From contig NZ_JAINDF010000003.1 of assembly GCF_023006325.1 (NCBI RefSeq), positions 62,001-126,000 of the forward strand: DNA of 64,000 nt, given 5' to 3'. Positions within the stretch are counted from its first letter, which is position 1; the number at the start of each line of letters is the position of its first letter. Below are positions 49,489 to 62,783 of the stretch, in pieces. Both the position numbers and the translations under genes were made by a program. Under the pieces are notes generated by a model. It was not told the DNA's origin, searched no databases, and saw only the letters and a list, made by a program, of their open reading frames with translations. This stretch comes from Kordiimonas marina (GTDB lineage Bacteria > Pseudomonadota > Alphaproteobacteria > Sphingomonadales > Kordiimonadaceae).

Positions 49489-50982
49489 ATGCTGAAACTC
49501 AAGCGCGTCGCGATTGACACCTATAGGGAGAATGTCGCTTATCTCGCGCGGGACTGTTCGGTCTACCGGCCGGAGGAATATCAGGCCTTCAAGAAAATCG
49601 AGGTCATCCATGACGGCAGGCAACTTCTGGCCTCGCTGATGATCGTTGATGATGACGGTATCGTCAGCGGCGAAGAACTCGGCCTCTCGGAACAGGCGTT
49701 CAATCGGCTCGGTGTGTCGGAAGGCGATGAAATCACAATCGCCCCCGCCGAACCGCCCAAAAGCCTGGATTATCTGCGCCGCAAAATTCACGGTCACACG
49801 CTTGAAGCCGACCAGATCAAGGCAATCATCTCCGATATCGCTTCCCACCGCTATTCAGAGATGGAGATCGCGGCCTTTCTCGTTTCCTGTGCCGGTTTTC
49901 TAACGACGAGCGAAATGCTGGCGCTGACCCGCAGCATGGCGGATGTCGGCAACAAGCTGACCTGGCGCTCGCCCATCATCGTCGACAAGCACTGTATCGG
50001 CGGTGTGCCCGGCAACAGGACCTCAATGATCGTGGTACCGATTGTCGCGGCCCATGGCCTCACCATCCCGAAAACATCCTCCCGGGCGATCACGTCGCCG
50101 GCCGGTACGGCTGACACCATGGAAGTGCTGGCGCGCGTAGACCTGACCATGCATGAAATGCAGGAAGTGGTCGGCGCCTGTAACGGCTGCCTTGTCTGGG
50201 GTGGACATGTGAACCTGTCGCCTGCGGATGACGTGCTCATTTCGGTCGAACGGCCTCTCTCGATCGACACGCGGGAACAGATGGTCGCGTCGATCATGTC
50301 CAAGAAAATGTCGGCGGGGTCGACCCACTTGCTGATCGATATCCCCATCGGACCGTCCTCCAAGGTGCATGGCCATGAGGAGGCAATGCGGCTCAGGAAG
50401 CTGTTCGAATATGTCGGCCGGGAAGTCGGCCTCCATGTCGAGGTGGTGACGACCGACGGCAGCCAGCCAATCGGCCGCGGGATCGGCCCTGTGCTTGAGG
50501 CGCGGGACGTCATGGCGGTGCTGAATAATGAACCAGATGCGCCTGCGGACCTCAGGGAGAAAGCCCTGCAGCTCGCGGGCGCAATTCTGGAAGCAGACCC
50601 TGCGCTTGAAGGTGGCTCAGGATATGAACGCGCGCAACAGCTGCTCGAATCCGGCGAGGCGCTTAAGTCCATGAACAAGATCATCGATGCCCAGGGGCGG
50701 CAAAGCGCGCAGCCTTGTGCGGGCGCGCTGACCCATGATGTGCTCGCCTCCAAAACCGGGACGGTAATCGCCATCGACTGTTTCCGCATCAACCGTATCG
50801 CCCGTTTGGCTGGTGCGCCGATGGATAAAGGCGCCGGGATCGACATGTTCAAAAAGGTCGGGGACACGGTGGAAGCCGGTGAACCGCTGTACCGAATTCA
50901 TGCCTGCTTTGAATCCGACTTCAAATTCACCAAGGCCTATGCGGAGGAAGATAGCGGCTATGCCCTTGGGGGCCATTCATGA
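49489..50982 (+). CDS. deoA: Thymidine/AMP phosphorylase, archaeal-type long form
   Basis: This 497-residue protein has an extra N-terminal domain of about 80 residues before the thymidine-phosphorylase core, which matches the archaeal AMP phosphorylase form more than the approximately 440-residue bacterial thymidine phosphorylase. Visible blocks are [33 protein letters not shown] and [16 protein letters not shown]. It would split a nucleoside (or AMP) with phosphate. The stop overlaps the prs start as ATGA, so it heads a tight operon with prs and the beta-CASP gene. The substrate is uncertain, so the symbol is provisional. Confidence 0.85.
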   Translation: MLKLKRVAIDTYRENVAYLARDCSVYRPEEYQAFKKIEVIHDGRQLLASLMIVDDDGIVSGEELGLSEQAFNRLGVSEGDEITIAPAEPPKSLDYLRRKIHGHTLEADQIKAIISDIASHRYSEMEIAAFLVSCAGFLTTSEMLALTRSMADVGNKLTWRSPIIVDKHCIGGVPGNRTSMIVVPIVAAHGLTIPKTSSRAITSPAGTADTMEVLARVDLTMHEMQEVVGACNGCLVWGGHVNLSPADDVLISVERPLSIDTREQMVASIMSKKMSAGSTHLLIDIPIGPSSKVHGHEEAMRLRKLFEYVGREVGLHVEVVTTDGSQPIGRGIGPVLEARDVMAVLNNEPDAPADLREKALQLAGAILEADPALEGGSGYERAQQLLESGEALKSMNKIIDAQGRQSAQPCAGALTHDVLASKTGTVIAIDCFRINRIARLAGAPMDKGAGIDMFKKVGDTVEAGEPLYRIHACFESDFKFTKAYAEEDSGYALGGHS

Positions 50983-51869
50983 CGGCCACCACACTCCACA
51001 TCATGCCGGGCAATGAAAAAACCGGACAGGCGCTGGCGGATGCACTTGGCTGTGCTCATGCCTTTGTCGACGTTCACCGGTTTCCGGACGGTGAGAGCCT
51101 CATCCGCGTAAAACCGGGGCAGGGCACGGCGTTGTTGTTCGCGACGCTCGACCACCCGAATGCCAAGCTGGTTGAGCTGGTTCTGGCGGCTGAGGCCTTG
51201 AAGGCGAACGGTGCATCTCGTGTGGTGCTGGTAGCACCCTATCTTTGCTATATGCGGCAGGATATGGCCTTTCATGAGGGCGAGGCAGTCAGCCAACGCA
51301 TCATCGGGGCCATGCTCGCGCGCCATATCGACCGGATCATTACCGTCGACCCGCATTTGCACAGGGTATCTTCTCTGAGTGAGGTATTTCCTGGGATTGA
51401 GGCAGATAGCCTGTCCGCCACGGGCCTCATCGCTGACGCCATTGGCGCGGTGCCGGACTTCTCTGGCGCGCTTCTGGTCGGCCCTGACGGTGAATCCATG
51501 CAGTGGGTGCGTTCTGTCGCGGAAAAAGCTGGGCTCGATTTCATCGTCGCCACCAAGGAACGCTCGGGCGACCGGAAAGTTGACGTCACTTTACCGGAAG
51601 CCGGCAAGGCAGAAGGGCGGACGGCGATCATTGTCGATGACATCATCTCTAGCGGTATGACCATGCGGCGGTGTGCGGCGCTTCTCGAAGCCGCGGGGGC
51701 GTCATCGGTTGCCGCCTACACGGTTCATGCCCTTTGCAGCCCTGAGGACCTGGAAGGGCTCAAGGCATCGGGCATCCAGACTGTCGCGTCCAGCGACAGC
51801 ATCCACCATCTTACCAATGCTTACACGCTTACGCCCTTGCTGGCCGATGCGCTGAGAAAGGAAGTCTGA
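50979..51869 (+). CDS. prs: Ribose-phosphate pyrophosphokinase-like protein
   Basis: This 296-residue protein is a PRPP synthetase-type enzyme, making PRPP from ribose-5-phosphate and ATP. It shows the N-terminal [13 protein letters not shown], the [11 protein letters not shown] segment, [10 protein letters not shown] and the PRPP loop [11 protein letters not shown]. The form is shorter than typical bacterial Prs (about 310-320) and closer to archaeal sequences. It overlaps deoA by 4 bases and the next gene by 1 base. It probably acts with the phosphorylase in recycling nucleotide ribose, which is an inference. Confidence 0.88.
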   Translation: MTATTLHIMPGNEKTGQALADALGCAHAFVDVHRFPDGESLIRVKPGQGTALLFATLDHPNAKLVELVLAAEALKANGASRVVLVAPYLCYMRQDMAFHEGEAVSQRIIGAMLARHIDRIITVDPHLHRVSSLSEVFPGIEADSLSATGLIADAIGAVPDFSGALLVGPDGESMQWVRSVAEKAGLDFIVATKERSGDRKVDVTLPEAGKAEGRTAIIVDDIISSGMTMRRCAALLEAAGASSVAAYTVHALCSPEDLEGLKASGIQTVASSDSIHHLTNAYTLTPLLADALRKEV

Positions 51870-53572
51870 TGTCTTTCATGGTTAAATTCTGCGGCGCGGC
51901 AGGCACGGTAACCGGGTCCTGCTATTGGGTTCGGACCGATAGCTGCCAGTTTCTGGTCGATTGCGGCATGTTCCAGGGCTCCAAGACGATCAAGGAGCTG
52001 AACTATGGTGAGTTTCCGTTTGATCCGACGAAAATTGACTTCGTTCTTTTGACCCACGCGCATACCGACCATGCCGGGCTGCTACCGAAGCTGGTCAAGC
52101 ATGGCTACACGGGGCCGATCTATATGACGGACGGTTCCCGTGACCTTCTGACCTACATGCTGCCGGACAGCGCCTTCATTCAGGAGATGGAGGTCGACCG
52201 CCTCAACCGCCGCAACCGCCAGCGCGGCAGGCCTGAGGTGGAGACGATTTACGATCATGACGATGTCTCCAACTGCCTCAATGCCGTTCGGATCGTCGAA
52301 TATGATACATGGAATGACCTGGGCACCGTGCGGGCGCGCTATTGGAATGCGGGCCATATCCTCGGCGCTGCCTCAATCGAACTGGAGGTGGACCTGGGCG
52401 GCAAGAAGCCGGAAACGGTGAAAATGCTGTTTTCCGGCGATATCGGGCCGGATGATAAGCTTTTCCATCCAGACCCAGAGGCGCCCACAAGCATGGATTA
52501 CCTGTTCTGTGAATCCACCTATGGCGGCCGCAGGCGGCAGGACCCGACGCCGGAAGTGCGGCGCGAAGTACTGGCCAAGGAAATCAATGACGCGCTCAGC
52601 GCAGGCGGGGCGCTGGTGATCCCGTCCTTCGCGGTCGAGCGCACGCAGGAACTGCTGCTCGATCTGTCCGTCCTGCTCAAAAATGGCGAAATCCCGTGCG
52701 TGCCGGTCTTCATCGACTCTCCGCTCGCCATCAAGGTCACGTCCGTATTCGCGGAACATGCGGGCGAACTGGAAGATATCAACGCCGGACGGTCGCCTTT
52801 TTCCCATCCCAGCTTCCATTTCACCGAAACCGTGGACCAGAGCAAGGCAATCGCCCGCTTCAGCGAAGGCGTGATCATCATGGCGGCATCCGGCATGTGC
52901 GATGCCGGCCGTATTCGCCATCACCTCAAGAACCATCTGTGGCGACCTCAGTCGACCGTACTGCTTGTTGGCTATCAAGCTGAAGGTACCCTTGGCTGGA
53001 TGCTGGAGCAGGGCAAGAAGATGGTTAAAATTCAAGGTGAAGAAATTCGTGTAAGAGCCCGTATTAGAACGATTGATACCTATTCTGGCCACGCGGATGG
53101 GGATGGCTTACTTGAATGGATCAAGGGCCGGTTGCCGGTCAACCGTGTGCTATTCCTGACCCATGGCAACGAACATGCGCTCGCGGCCATGCGTGAAGGT
53201 GCGCTGGCGCTGGGCTTACCGGAAGACAAGGTTATCGTGCCCAACCTGGATGACGATTACGACCTTCTGGCGCTTGAGAAAGGCCCGCGTGAAGCCAAGG
53301 CGATCCGGCGGATCAAGCCTGAAGTGGTTGGCAAGCCTGACTGGCACAATGACCTGGCTGAACTTACGCTCGATATCCGGTCCCAGCTTGACCATGTCAC
53401 GGACGACCAGGCGCGTGATGAACTGTTGCATAACCTGCATGACGCGCTTGCGGCCTACAAGACGCATCAGGCGAAAAGCCGCGGCGATAGCGGAGGCAGG
53501 CGCCAGGGCCATAAGCAGGATCAAGGCCACCGGCAGGACCATTCCCACAAGCGTCATCATAGGCGTCGCTAG
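51869..53572 (+). CDS. MBL-fold beta-CASP ribonuclease-like protein
   Basis: This 567-residue protein has the metallo-beta-lactamase motif HAHTDH at 63-68 (H63, H65, D67, H68), the GHILGAASIEL motif and the beta-CASP part (SFAVERTQELLLDL, SGMCDAGRIRHHLKNHL, YSGHADGDGLLEWI). This fits the RNA-specific metallo-nuclease family of KH-less CPSF/YSH1-like proteins. The last 40 residues are very rich in His, Arg, Lys and Gly (HQDHSHKRHHRRR-type), possibly RNA-binding. It follows prs by TGATG overlap. Confidence 0.88.
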   Translation: MSFMVKFCGAAGTVTGSCYWVRTDSCQFLVDCGMFQGSKTIKELNYGEFPFDPTKIDFVLLTHAHTDHAGLLPKLVKHGYTGPIYMTDGSRDLLTYMLPDSAFIQEMEVDRLNRRNRQRGRPEVETIYDHDDVSNCLNAVRIVEYDTWNDLGTVRARYWNAGHILGAASIELEVDLGGKKPETVKMLFSGDIGPDDKLFHPDPEAPTSMDYLFCESTYGGRRRQDPTPEVRREVLAKEINDALSAGGALVIPSFAVERTQELLLDLSVLLKNGEIPCVPVFIDSPLAIKVTSVFAEHAGELEDINAGRSPFSHPSFHFTETVDQSKAIARFSEGVIIMAASGMCDAGRIRHHLKNHLWRPQSTVLLVGYQAEGTLGWMLEQGKKMVKIQGEEIRVRARIRTIDTYSGHADGDGLLEWIKGRLPVNRVLFLTHGNEHALAAMREGALALGLPEDKVIVPNLDDDYDLLALEKGPREAKAIRRIKPEVVGKPDWHNDLAELTLDIRSQLDHVTDDQARDELLHNLHDALAAYKTHQAKSRGDSGGRRQGHKQDQGHRQDHSHKRHHRRR

Positions 53573-53620
53573 AAACAGGGATCGGGGCTTCGAAAACGGC
53601 ATCGTGTGATGATACGCTGA

Positions 53621-55611
<1,991 letters not shown>

Positions 55612-55622
55612 GGCATAGGGCG

Positions 55623-55913
55623 ATGACCGGTAAAAACGGCGAAAAGGACGCCAAGGATATGCACAAGGCGGTCGAGCTTAGAGAGCAGCGCCGTACGCTG
55701 TGGGAGCGTGAGGGCGAACGCTCCTTGTGGCAGAATATGTCGATGATCGGGGCACTTGGCTGGCTGATCATCGTGCCGACGCTTCTGGGCGTCTTTGTCG
55801 GCCGTTGGCTTGATGGCCTGTTTGGCACCAACATCCAGCTTACGGGTGCCTGCCTGTTCCTTGGTGTGGCCTTCGGCTGTTACCTCGCATGGCAAAGGGT
55901 GGGGAAAGAATGA
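55623..55913 (+). CDS. atpQ: N-ATPase accessory membrane subunit AtpQ (AtpI-like)
   Basis: This 96-residue protein has a charged start (KDAKDMHKAVELREQRRTLWERE) and two hydrophobic segments (about 42-62 and 71-90). It corresponds to the AtpI-like AtpQ of N-ATPase operons, thought to help assemble the c-ring or admit ions. ATG 55623 is preceded by aggcatagggcg; a GTG at 55608 is an in-frame alternative. It overlaps atpR by 4 bases. Confidence 0.8.
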   Translation: MTGKNGEKDAKDMHKAVELREQRRTLWEREGERSLWQNMSMIGALGWLIIVPTLLGVFVGRWLDGLFGTNIQLTGACLFLGVAFGCYLAWQRVGKE

Positions 55914-56182
55914 ACGCACACATTGGACCTGAGCTTATCCTTTATGCCGTGGGCGGGCTTGCGCTGGGCATCTGTTTCTTTGGCCTGCTTCTGTGGTCGG
56001 TGCGGCTGCAGGCATCGGGGGCGGCGCTCACACGTATTTTGCCGCTTTACCTCAGCCGGTATGTGATAGCAGGCGGGAGTTTCTGGCTGATCGCGCAGGC
56101 AGGGGCGCTGCCGCTCCTGACCGCGCTCGCCGGGTTCCTGATCGGCCGCTACGTCGTCCAGCGTAAGGGGATGCCGTCATGA
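55910..56182 (+). CDS. atpR: N-ATPase accessory membrane subunit AtpR
   Basis: This 90-residue protein has three hydrophobic segments (about 8-30, 38-60, 64-82) and corresponds to AtpR, a subunit known only from N-ATPase operons. Conserved basic residues lie in the loops (RLQASG, LSRYVIAGG, GRYVVQRK). Overlap with atpQ and with atpB by 4 bases each supports translational coupling. Confidence 0.82.
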   Translation: MNAHIGPELILYAVGGLALGICFFGLLLWSVRLQASGAALTRILPLYLSRYVIAGGSFWLIAQAGALPLLTALAGFLIGRYVVQRKGMPS

Positions 56183-56856
56183 GCCTGAGCACCAGCCCAC
56201 TTGCCGAAGATATCCTGTTCCATATCGGGCCGATCCCGATCAGCCAGCCTGTGGTGACGACATGGGGCATCATGGCCGCACTCAGCTTCATCTGCTGGCT
56301 GGGCTTCAGGCGCCCGCGTGTGGAAGCCGGGACGCTTCAGACCGTGCTCGAGATCATCGTCGAAGCCCTTGAGAAGCAGGTGAAGGATATCGTCCGGCGT
56401 GACCCGTGGCCCTTTGTGCCGCTTCTGGCGACGCTGTTCATCTTCCTTGCGGTTGCCAACCTGTCCGCCATCGTGCCGGGCTTGAAACCGCCGACCGGGC
56501 ATATCGAAACCCCGGCAGCCCTTGCGGCGCTGGTGTTCCTGTCGGTGCATTATTTCGGCATTAGGACCAAAGGGTTCGCGGGCTATGTGCGCCATTATGT
56601 GAAACCGAGCCCCTTGCTTTTGCCCCTGAATATTCTGTCGGAATTCACCCGCGTCTTCTCACTGATGATCCGGCTGTTCGGCAATATGATGAGCCATGAG
56701 TTCGTCATCGCCATCGTCGTGTTCCTGGCCGGGCTTTTCATGCCGATCCCCTTCATGCTTCTGGGTGTGCTGATCGGGATCGTCCAGGCCTATATTTTCA
56801 CTGTTCTCGCCGCCGTGTTTATCGGCGCCGCCATCGGCAGCGTTGAAGCCGGATAA
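56179..56856 (+). CDS. atpB: N-type ATPase subunit a
   Basis: This 225-residue membrane subunit forms the ion half-channels. The essential arginine is R165 in FSLMIRLFGNMMSHEF. The sequence ends with the conserved LIGIVQAYIFTVLAAVFIGAAIG. Five membrane segments are visible. Length is typical of the N-type a subunit. It overlaps atpR by ATGA. Confidence 0.93.
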   Translation: MSLSTSPLAEDILFHIGPIPISQPVVTTWGIMAALSFICWLGFRRPRVEAGTLQTVLEIIVEALEKQVKDIVRRDPWPFVPLLATLFIFLAVANLSAIVPGLKPPTGHIETPAALAALVFLSVHYFGIRTKGFAGYVRHYVKPSPLLLPLNILSEFTRVFSLMIRLFGNMMSHEFVIAIVVFLAGLFMPIPFMLLGVLIGIVQAYIFTVLAAVFIGAAIGSVEAG

Positions 56857-56872
56857 AGGAGGAAATGTCAGC

Positions 56873-57115
56873 ATGACAATACAAATGATCAGTATTCTCG
56901 GGGCGGCGATTGCCGTGTCGTTCGGGGCCATTGGGCCAGCCCTCGGTGAAGGCCGGGCGGTTGCCTCAGCCATGGATGCCATCGCGCGGCAGCCTGAAGC
57001 GGCGGGGACGATCTCCCGCACGCTGTTTGTCGGCCTCGCCATGATCGAAACCATGGCGATCTACTGTCTCGTGATCGCGCTCCTGCTACTTTATGCCAAC
57101 CCGTTCGTGAGCTAA
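56873..57115 (+). CDS. atpE: N-type ATPase subunit c with two carboxylates
   Basis: This 80-residue rotor protein has two helices joined by the ARQPEA loop (38-43). The ion site contains E26 (first helix, in GEGRAV) and E59 (second helix, in IETMAIY), plus T60 and Y64. E26 is in the position of Q32 of Ilyobacter tartaricus c, so the site is a double-carboxylate. N-ATPases were first proposed as Na+ pumps, but a Burkholderia N-type c-ring with this motif was reported as H+-selective, so the coupling ion is open. SD aaaggagg lies 10 bases upstream. Confidence 0.92.
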   Translation: MTIQMISILGAAIAVSFGAIGPALGEGRAVASAMDAIARQPEAAGTISRTLFVGLAMIETMAIYCLVIALLLLYANPFVS

Positions 57116-57118
57116 CGC

Positions 57119-57860
57119 ATGACCATAGACTGGTGGACATTCGCGCTGCAGGCGCTCAATTTCCTGATCCTGGTATGGCTGCTCAAGCGGCTTCTCTATA
57201 AGCCTGTGAAGGAGATTATCGCCAAGCGGAAGGCGCTTGCCGATGAGGCCTTCGCCGAGGCTGAAAAGCGGGAGGCCGAGGCCGATGTTGCCAAAAAGCA
57301 GTATGAGGACGGCAAGGCCGCGCTCGCAGGCGAACGCCAGGCGCTGCTCAAGAAGCTGCATGAGGAAGCGGACGCCGAACGCCAGGCGACGATCAAGGAA
57401 GCCAAGGCAGAAGCTGCCAAGATCATCGATGACGCCAAGGCGGCCATCACCAAGGAACGGGGGGCCGCCCTCAAGGACCTGCAGGGCGAGATGAGCGGCC
57501 TAGCGCTTGATATGGCGGCAGGGCTGATCAAACGGGCGGACCTCGATATTCCGCAAAGTGCCTTTCTGGAGCGGATTGACGCGCATCTGAAGACTTTACC
57601 GAAAGCTGAGATGGAAAGCCTGCGTGCTGATCTGACGGAAGAGGGTGCTGAACTCACCGTGGTGACAGCCCAGGCGCTGAAAGCTGCCGAAAAGAAACAG
57701 TGGCTCTCCCGCCTGCAGGCGCACATGCCAGGTGTTGAAACAGTAGCCTTCAAAACCCGGGCGGATATCCTGGGTGGCGCTGAGCTTCATGCCCCCCATG
57801 CCGTGATCCGCTTCACCTGGGCTGATCAGTTGGCCAAAGCCAGGGAGGCCATGAGCGGTG

Positions 57861-57874
<14 letters not shown>
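57119..57874 (+). CDS. atpF: N-type ATPase subunit b with delta-like extension
   Basis: This 251-residue protein has one N-terminal membrane segment (WTFALQALNFLILVWLLKRLL), a long charged coiled coil (about 30-140, Ala/Glu/Lys/Arg-rich), and a C-terminal part of about 100 residues resembling delta. N-ATPase operons lack atpH, and the extended b subunit is known to cover that role. It overlaps the following gene by 14 bases. Confidence 0.9.
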
Positions 57875-59393
<1,519 letters not shown>

Positions 59394-59394
59394 C

Positions 59395-60240
59395 ATGGAA
59401 CAGCTGCCCCGCCTGCAAAAGCGTATCGAAAGCCTGAAGGAGCTGCAGGACCTTATCCATGCCCTGCGGGCGTTGGCGGCGTCACACGTGCAACAGGCAC
59501 AGGGCGCGCTCGAAGGCATCCGGCAATATGTCAGCGTGGTGGAGGATGCGATCCTTGAAGGGGCCGCCTTGCTGCCGGAGACGGGTCGTGGTGACGGCAA
59601 CCACGCCACGGGCAACCAGGACCTTCTGCTCGTCGTCTGCTCCGAACACGGGTTTGTCGGCGGCTTCAACGAAAAGCTGCTGAACCATGCCTTGGCTGAG
59701 CGCCTGCCGGATGAGAAACTGGTTATTGTTGGTCAACGCGGGGCGGGGCTTGCCGAAGAACGCAGCCTTGAAAGCGTGAAGCAATTCCCGATGGCGACCC
59801 ATGTTGGCGGTGTCCTTGCCGTTGCGCGCCGCGTGGCGGATTATATGGCGACCGCCGTCAGGGCTCGTGTGGTTTACGGCCGGTATGAGAAAGGCGGTCG
59901 TTATGATGTGGCGCTCAGAAGCATCCTCCCGCTTGACCCTGTGCTCCTCAAAGGCAAGGCCGGTCCAAAACCGCCCCTGCATCACCTTGACCCGGAAACC
60001 CTCATCACCCGCCTTGCCAATGAATATCTGCTGGCTGAGATCACCGGTGCGATCATGGAATCGCTCGCCAGTGAAAACGGCGCCCGGCTTGGGGTGATGG
60101 AATCCGCCGATCATAACATCAGCGACAAGCTCGATGGCTTCGAGCGGCAGGAACATAGCCTGAGGCAGGAAAGCATCACCTCCGAGATGCTGGATGTGGT
60201 GACGGGCTCGGAAGCCATCATGTCCTCAGGCGCTATATGA
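59395..60240 (+). CDS. atpG: N-type ATPase subunit gamma
   Basis: This 281-residue central-stalk protein has the N-terminal coiled coil (RLQKRIESLKELQDLIHALRALAASHVQQAQ) and the C-terminal coiled coil with EITGAIMESLASENGARLGVMESADHN. The middle has a Rossmann-like part with CSEHGFVGGFNEKLLNHAL. N-type gamma is known to be divergent. ATG 59395 starts one base after atpA. It is the last gene of the nine-gene operon. Confidence 0.92.
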   Translation: MEQLPRLQKRIESLKELQDLIHALRALAASHVQQAQGALEGIRQYVSVVEDAILEGAALLPETGRGDGNHATGNQDLLLVVCSEHGFVGGFNEKLLNHALAERLPDEKLVIVGQRGAGLAEERSLESVKQFPMATHVGGVLAVARRVADYMATAVRARVVYGRYEKGGRYDVALRSILPLDPVLLKGKAGPKPPLHHLDPETLITRLANEYLLAEITGAIMESLASENGARLGVMESADHNISDKLDGFERQEHSLRQESITSEMLDVVTGSEAIMSSGAI

Positions 60241-60373
60241 CGCGGGCGTGCGCTGTTTCTGGACTAATGCGTCCACACTTGCTATGCGGGTAGCGCGAAC
60301 GGGATGACACCGCCCGCAAGGAAGGCCTCGCGGCTGGTTTTGTGGGGCATGAGGACAGGTAGGAGACCGGCGA

Positions 60374-61042
60374 GTGGCCAACCCCACTTTTGATGTCGCA
60401 ATGCTTGCGACCCCCAATATCGATTATTATGCCGATACCACAAAAGCCAACTGGCAGGCTTACTGTGACCGGCACGGCTATGAGTTCACGGTGTGGCGGG
60501 AGCCGGTCCTCGAGGACATGCACCTGATCTGGTCCAAGATCGAGCTGATGCGCCGGCACTTGGAGAAATCGAAAGCCGATTGGCTGGTTGTCGTCGATGC
60601 CGACACCATGGTCAACCGGCCCGAACTGCCGATGACGTACCTGACCGAAAAACATCCGGGCAAGGATTTCATCATCTCGGAAGACGTGTCCCGCCGGTTC
60701 GGTATTCCGATCCCGCTTGATACGCTCAGCGTGCGGCTGTGCCGCAACCGGCGCGGGCCCAACTGCGGCTTCATGATGATCCGCAACAATGCGTACGGTC
60801 TTGATTTCGTGACCCGCTGGCTGGCGCACGGCCGCGGTGACTGTGCCCATGTGGCCGACATTTTCCCGCGCGAGCAACGCATCCTGTGGATGACGCTTTT
60901 CCATACTGACCGCGACCATATCGCCATGCTGGGGGATGAGGTCATGCGTATCGGCAACAACGCGTTTCTGGACAAATTCACCACAGACTGGAGCCAGGCT
61001 TTCGTCCTCCATGACAAAAGATTGCCGCAAATGCCTGCTTAA
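60374..61042 (+). CDS. Glycosyltransferase GT34-like (GMA12/MNN10-type) protein
   Basis: This 222-residue protein has the DxD-type metal motif VVVDADTMVN near 75-84, with SKIELMRRHLEKSKADW before it and NCGFMMIRNNAYGLDFV later. The fold suggests a nucleotide-sugar glycosyltransferase resembling the galactosyltransferase GMA12/MNN10 family. No acceptor can be read. The GTG start has aggaga 10 bases upstream. It stands alone on the plus strand, 133 bases after the N-ATPase operon. The spacer in between shows nothing notable. Confidence 0.65.
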   Translation: MANPTFDVAMLATPNIDYYADTTKANWQAYCDRHGYEFTVWREPVLEDMHLIWSKIELMRRHLEKSKADWLVVVDADTMVNRPELPMTYLTEKHPGKDFIISEDVSRRFGIPIPLDTLSVRLCRNRRGPNCGFMMIRNNAYGLDFVTRWLAHGRGDCAHVADIFPREQRILWMTLFHTDRDHIAMLGDEVMRIGNNAFLDKFTTDWSQAFVLHDKRLPQMPA

Positions 61043-61132
61043 ATGCTGGATAAGCGGTGGAATAATCCCCATATGGGGAATGAGGAAACGCCACCGAGGA
61101 TGATGACAACACCCAAATGTATGAGGTGACTG

Positions 61133-61669
61133 GTGGATTTTTTGAAAAAGACAGTATTAGCCAAACTCGCGGCGGCAGGTGCTCTGGCCGCCTTTGTCTC
61201 GGCCCCGTCCTACGCGGCCCTGAAGGACTGTAAAAGCAAGCCGGAAAGCTGGCTTGAGGTCAATGTAACCGGCTTCAAGGACCGCACAGGCGATGTTTCG
61301 GTTGAGCTGCACCCGGATATCGAAGGCGACTATCTCGACAAGCTGGTCGGCCGTGTCCGGATCGAGACCCCATCCTCAGACCCCACCGTTTGCGTGCCGC
61401 TTCCGGAAGCTGGCAAGAAATATATCCTCGTCGTCCTGCATGACCGCGACAAGAACAACAAGCTGAATGTTCTGAGCGATGGCTTCGGTTTCTCCAATAA
61501 CCCGAAAATCGGTATGGGCACGCCCGCGCGGGAAAAGACCGCCTTTACCGCCAAGAAGGGCGAAAACAAGATGACGGTTATTCTGAACTATGTTCAGGGG
61601 CTGACCGCTCGGCCGCTTTCTGAGGATGAGGTTGCGCGGGATCAGAAACGCCGCCGGGTTCGTCGCTAA
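61133..61669 (+). CDS. DUF2141-family exported protein
   Basis: This 178-residue protein has a signal peptide of about 27 residues ending SYA-A, then a compact beta-rich domain with LEVNVTGFKDRTGDVSVEL, YILVVLHDRDKNNKL and GFGFSNNPKIGMGTPARE. That is the signature of DUF2141, function unknown. The basic tail RDQKRRRVRR is unusual. GTG 61133 has aggtgac 5-9 bases upstream. It converges with the membrane-protein gene, overlapping by 4 bases. Confidence 0.85.
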   Translation: MDFLKKTVLAKLAAAGALAAFVSAPSYAALKDCKSKPESWLEVNVTGFKDRTGDVSVELHPDIEGDYLDKLVGRVRIETPSSDPTVCVPLPEAGKKYILVVLHDRDKNNKLNVLSDGFGFSNNPKIGMGTPAREKTAFTAKKGENKMTVILNYVQGLTARPLSEDEVARDQKRRRVRR

Positions 61670-62613
61670 GCGGGCTCGTCGTCGGGCAGGGCGGTCTTCG
61701 GACCGGTCACACCCGGCAGGCTGGTGCCCAGGAACACACTGACATTCAGGATTTGGCTGATCGCGGTTCCGGCCAGGAACAGCCCGGCCAGCGCCGCTTC
61801 ACCCGCCTGAACATGCTTGGATATGGTGACGGCAAGCCCGAGGAGCATCAGCTCCTTGTTGGGCATCAGCGGGATGCGCGTCAGCACCATCTTGGCGGCG
61901 ATGAAGCCGACCCAGGTTGAAACCGGCACATCGGGCAGCACCACACTCCACTGTGTGATCAGCAGGCTTTCAAACAGGATGATGCGGCCGAAATGCAGGC
62001 CCGCAACGCGCCAGGCCTGCTTGCGCGGGATCTTGATGATATGGCGGCCAAACAGCATCAAAAGCGGCACCACCAGAATGCCGATCCCCAAAGCCCCGGC
62101 GATATAGGGCAGGGCTTCCGGTGCGCCGCCCGTAATCATTTTGAGCTGGCCGATGGCCGCGAACAGGAGGACGATCAACAAGGCTGCCGACGACGATGTC
62201 GCCGCCGAGATGATGTTATTGTCCTTGATGAGCGAAAAGACCTTGCCGGCCGTCAGGCCCAGGTGCCTGCGCCCCCACAGGAAGAAGAATGCTTCGCCGC
62301 CATAGCCGATCACGGCATCGTTGAAGGCCTGCTTACGCATCAGCGCCGCAAGCGTCATGCCTGCGGGCGGTGTCGGTGTCGGCCACAGGGGGCGGTAGAT
62401 CAGCAGCTCACTTGCGGGCAGAAGCAGGAAATTCAGGATCAGAACGATATAGAACACAGGCGTGGTCGGCAGATTCGCCAGCACCTCATGCCAGCCGATA
62501 TCAGACAGGCGGTCGAAAAGATAGACCACCAGCGCGACCATCAGCCCGATTTGAAGGAACCGGACAAGGCGCTGGAGGACGGGATGGCCAAAAAATGCCG
62601 AGATCTTTTCCAT
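61666..62613 (-). CDS. Multi-pass inner-membrane protein of unknown function
   Basis: This 315-residue protein has about eight hydrophobic segments and little else. It resembles the flippase-like/lysylphosphatidylglycerol synthetase membrane domain group only in general form, so I do not name it. Noticeable features are SELLIYRPLWP near 75-85, GYGGEAFFFLWGRRHLG near 105-121 and KMVLTRIPLMPNKELML near 238-254. I chose ATG 62613 (MEKISAFFGH) over the upstream TTG at 62634. It overlaps the DUF2141 gene end by 4 bases. Confidence 0.72.
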   Translation of the reverse strand: MEKISAFFGHPVLQRLVRFLQIGLMVALVVYLFDRLSDIGWHEVLANLPTTPVFYIVLILNFLLLPASELLIYRPLWPTPTPPAGMTLAALMRKQAFNDAVIGYGGEAFFFLWGRRHLGLTAGKVFSLIKDNNIISAATSSSAALLIVLLFAAIGQLKMITGGAPEALPYIAGALGIGILVVPLLMLFGRHIIKIPRKQAWRVAGLHFGRIILFESLLITQWSVVLPDVPVSTWVGFIAAKMVLTRIPLMPNKELMLLGLAVTISKHVQAGEAALAGLFLAGTAISQILNVSVFLGTSLPGVTGPKTALPDDEPA

Positions 62614-62783
62614 AGGCGGACAAAATTCTTTCAATGAATTTTACATTGGCCTACGGTCGGCCAAATGGCGCCCGGTCATCCTGTCCGGGCCTGTTTTATG
62701 TGTAGTGCCCGCAAACTGTGGTAACTACATGCTGTTTGGCGGGTTTTATAGGGCCCGCGGCTTATGGGTGTCCAGCGAATTCG

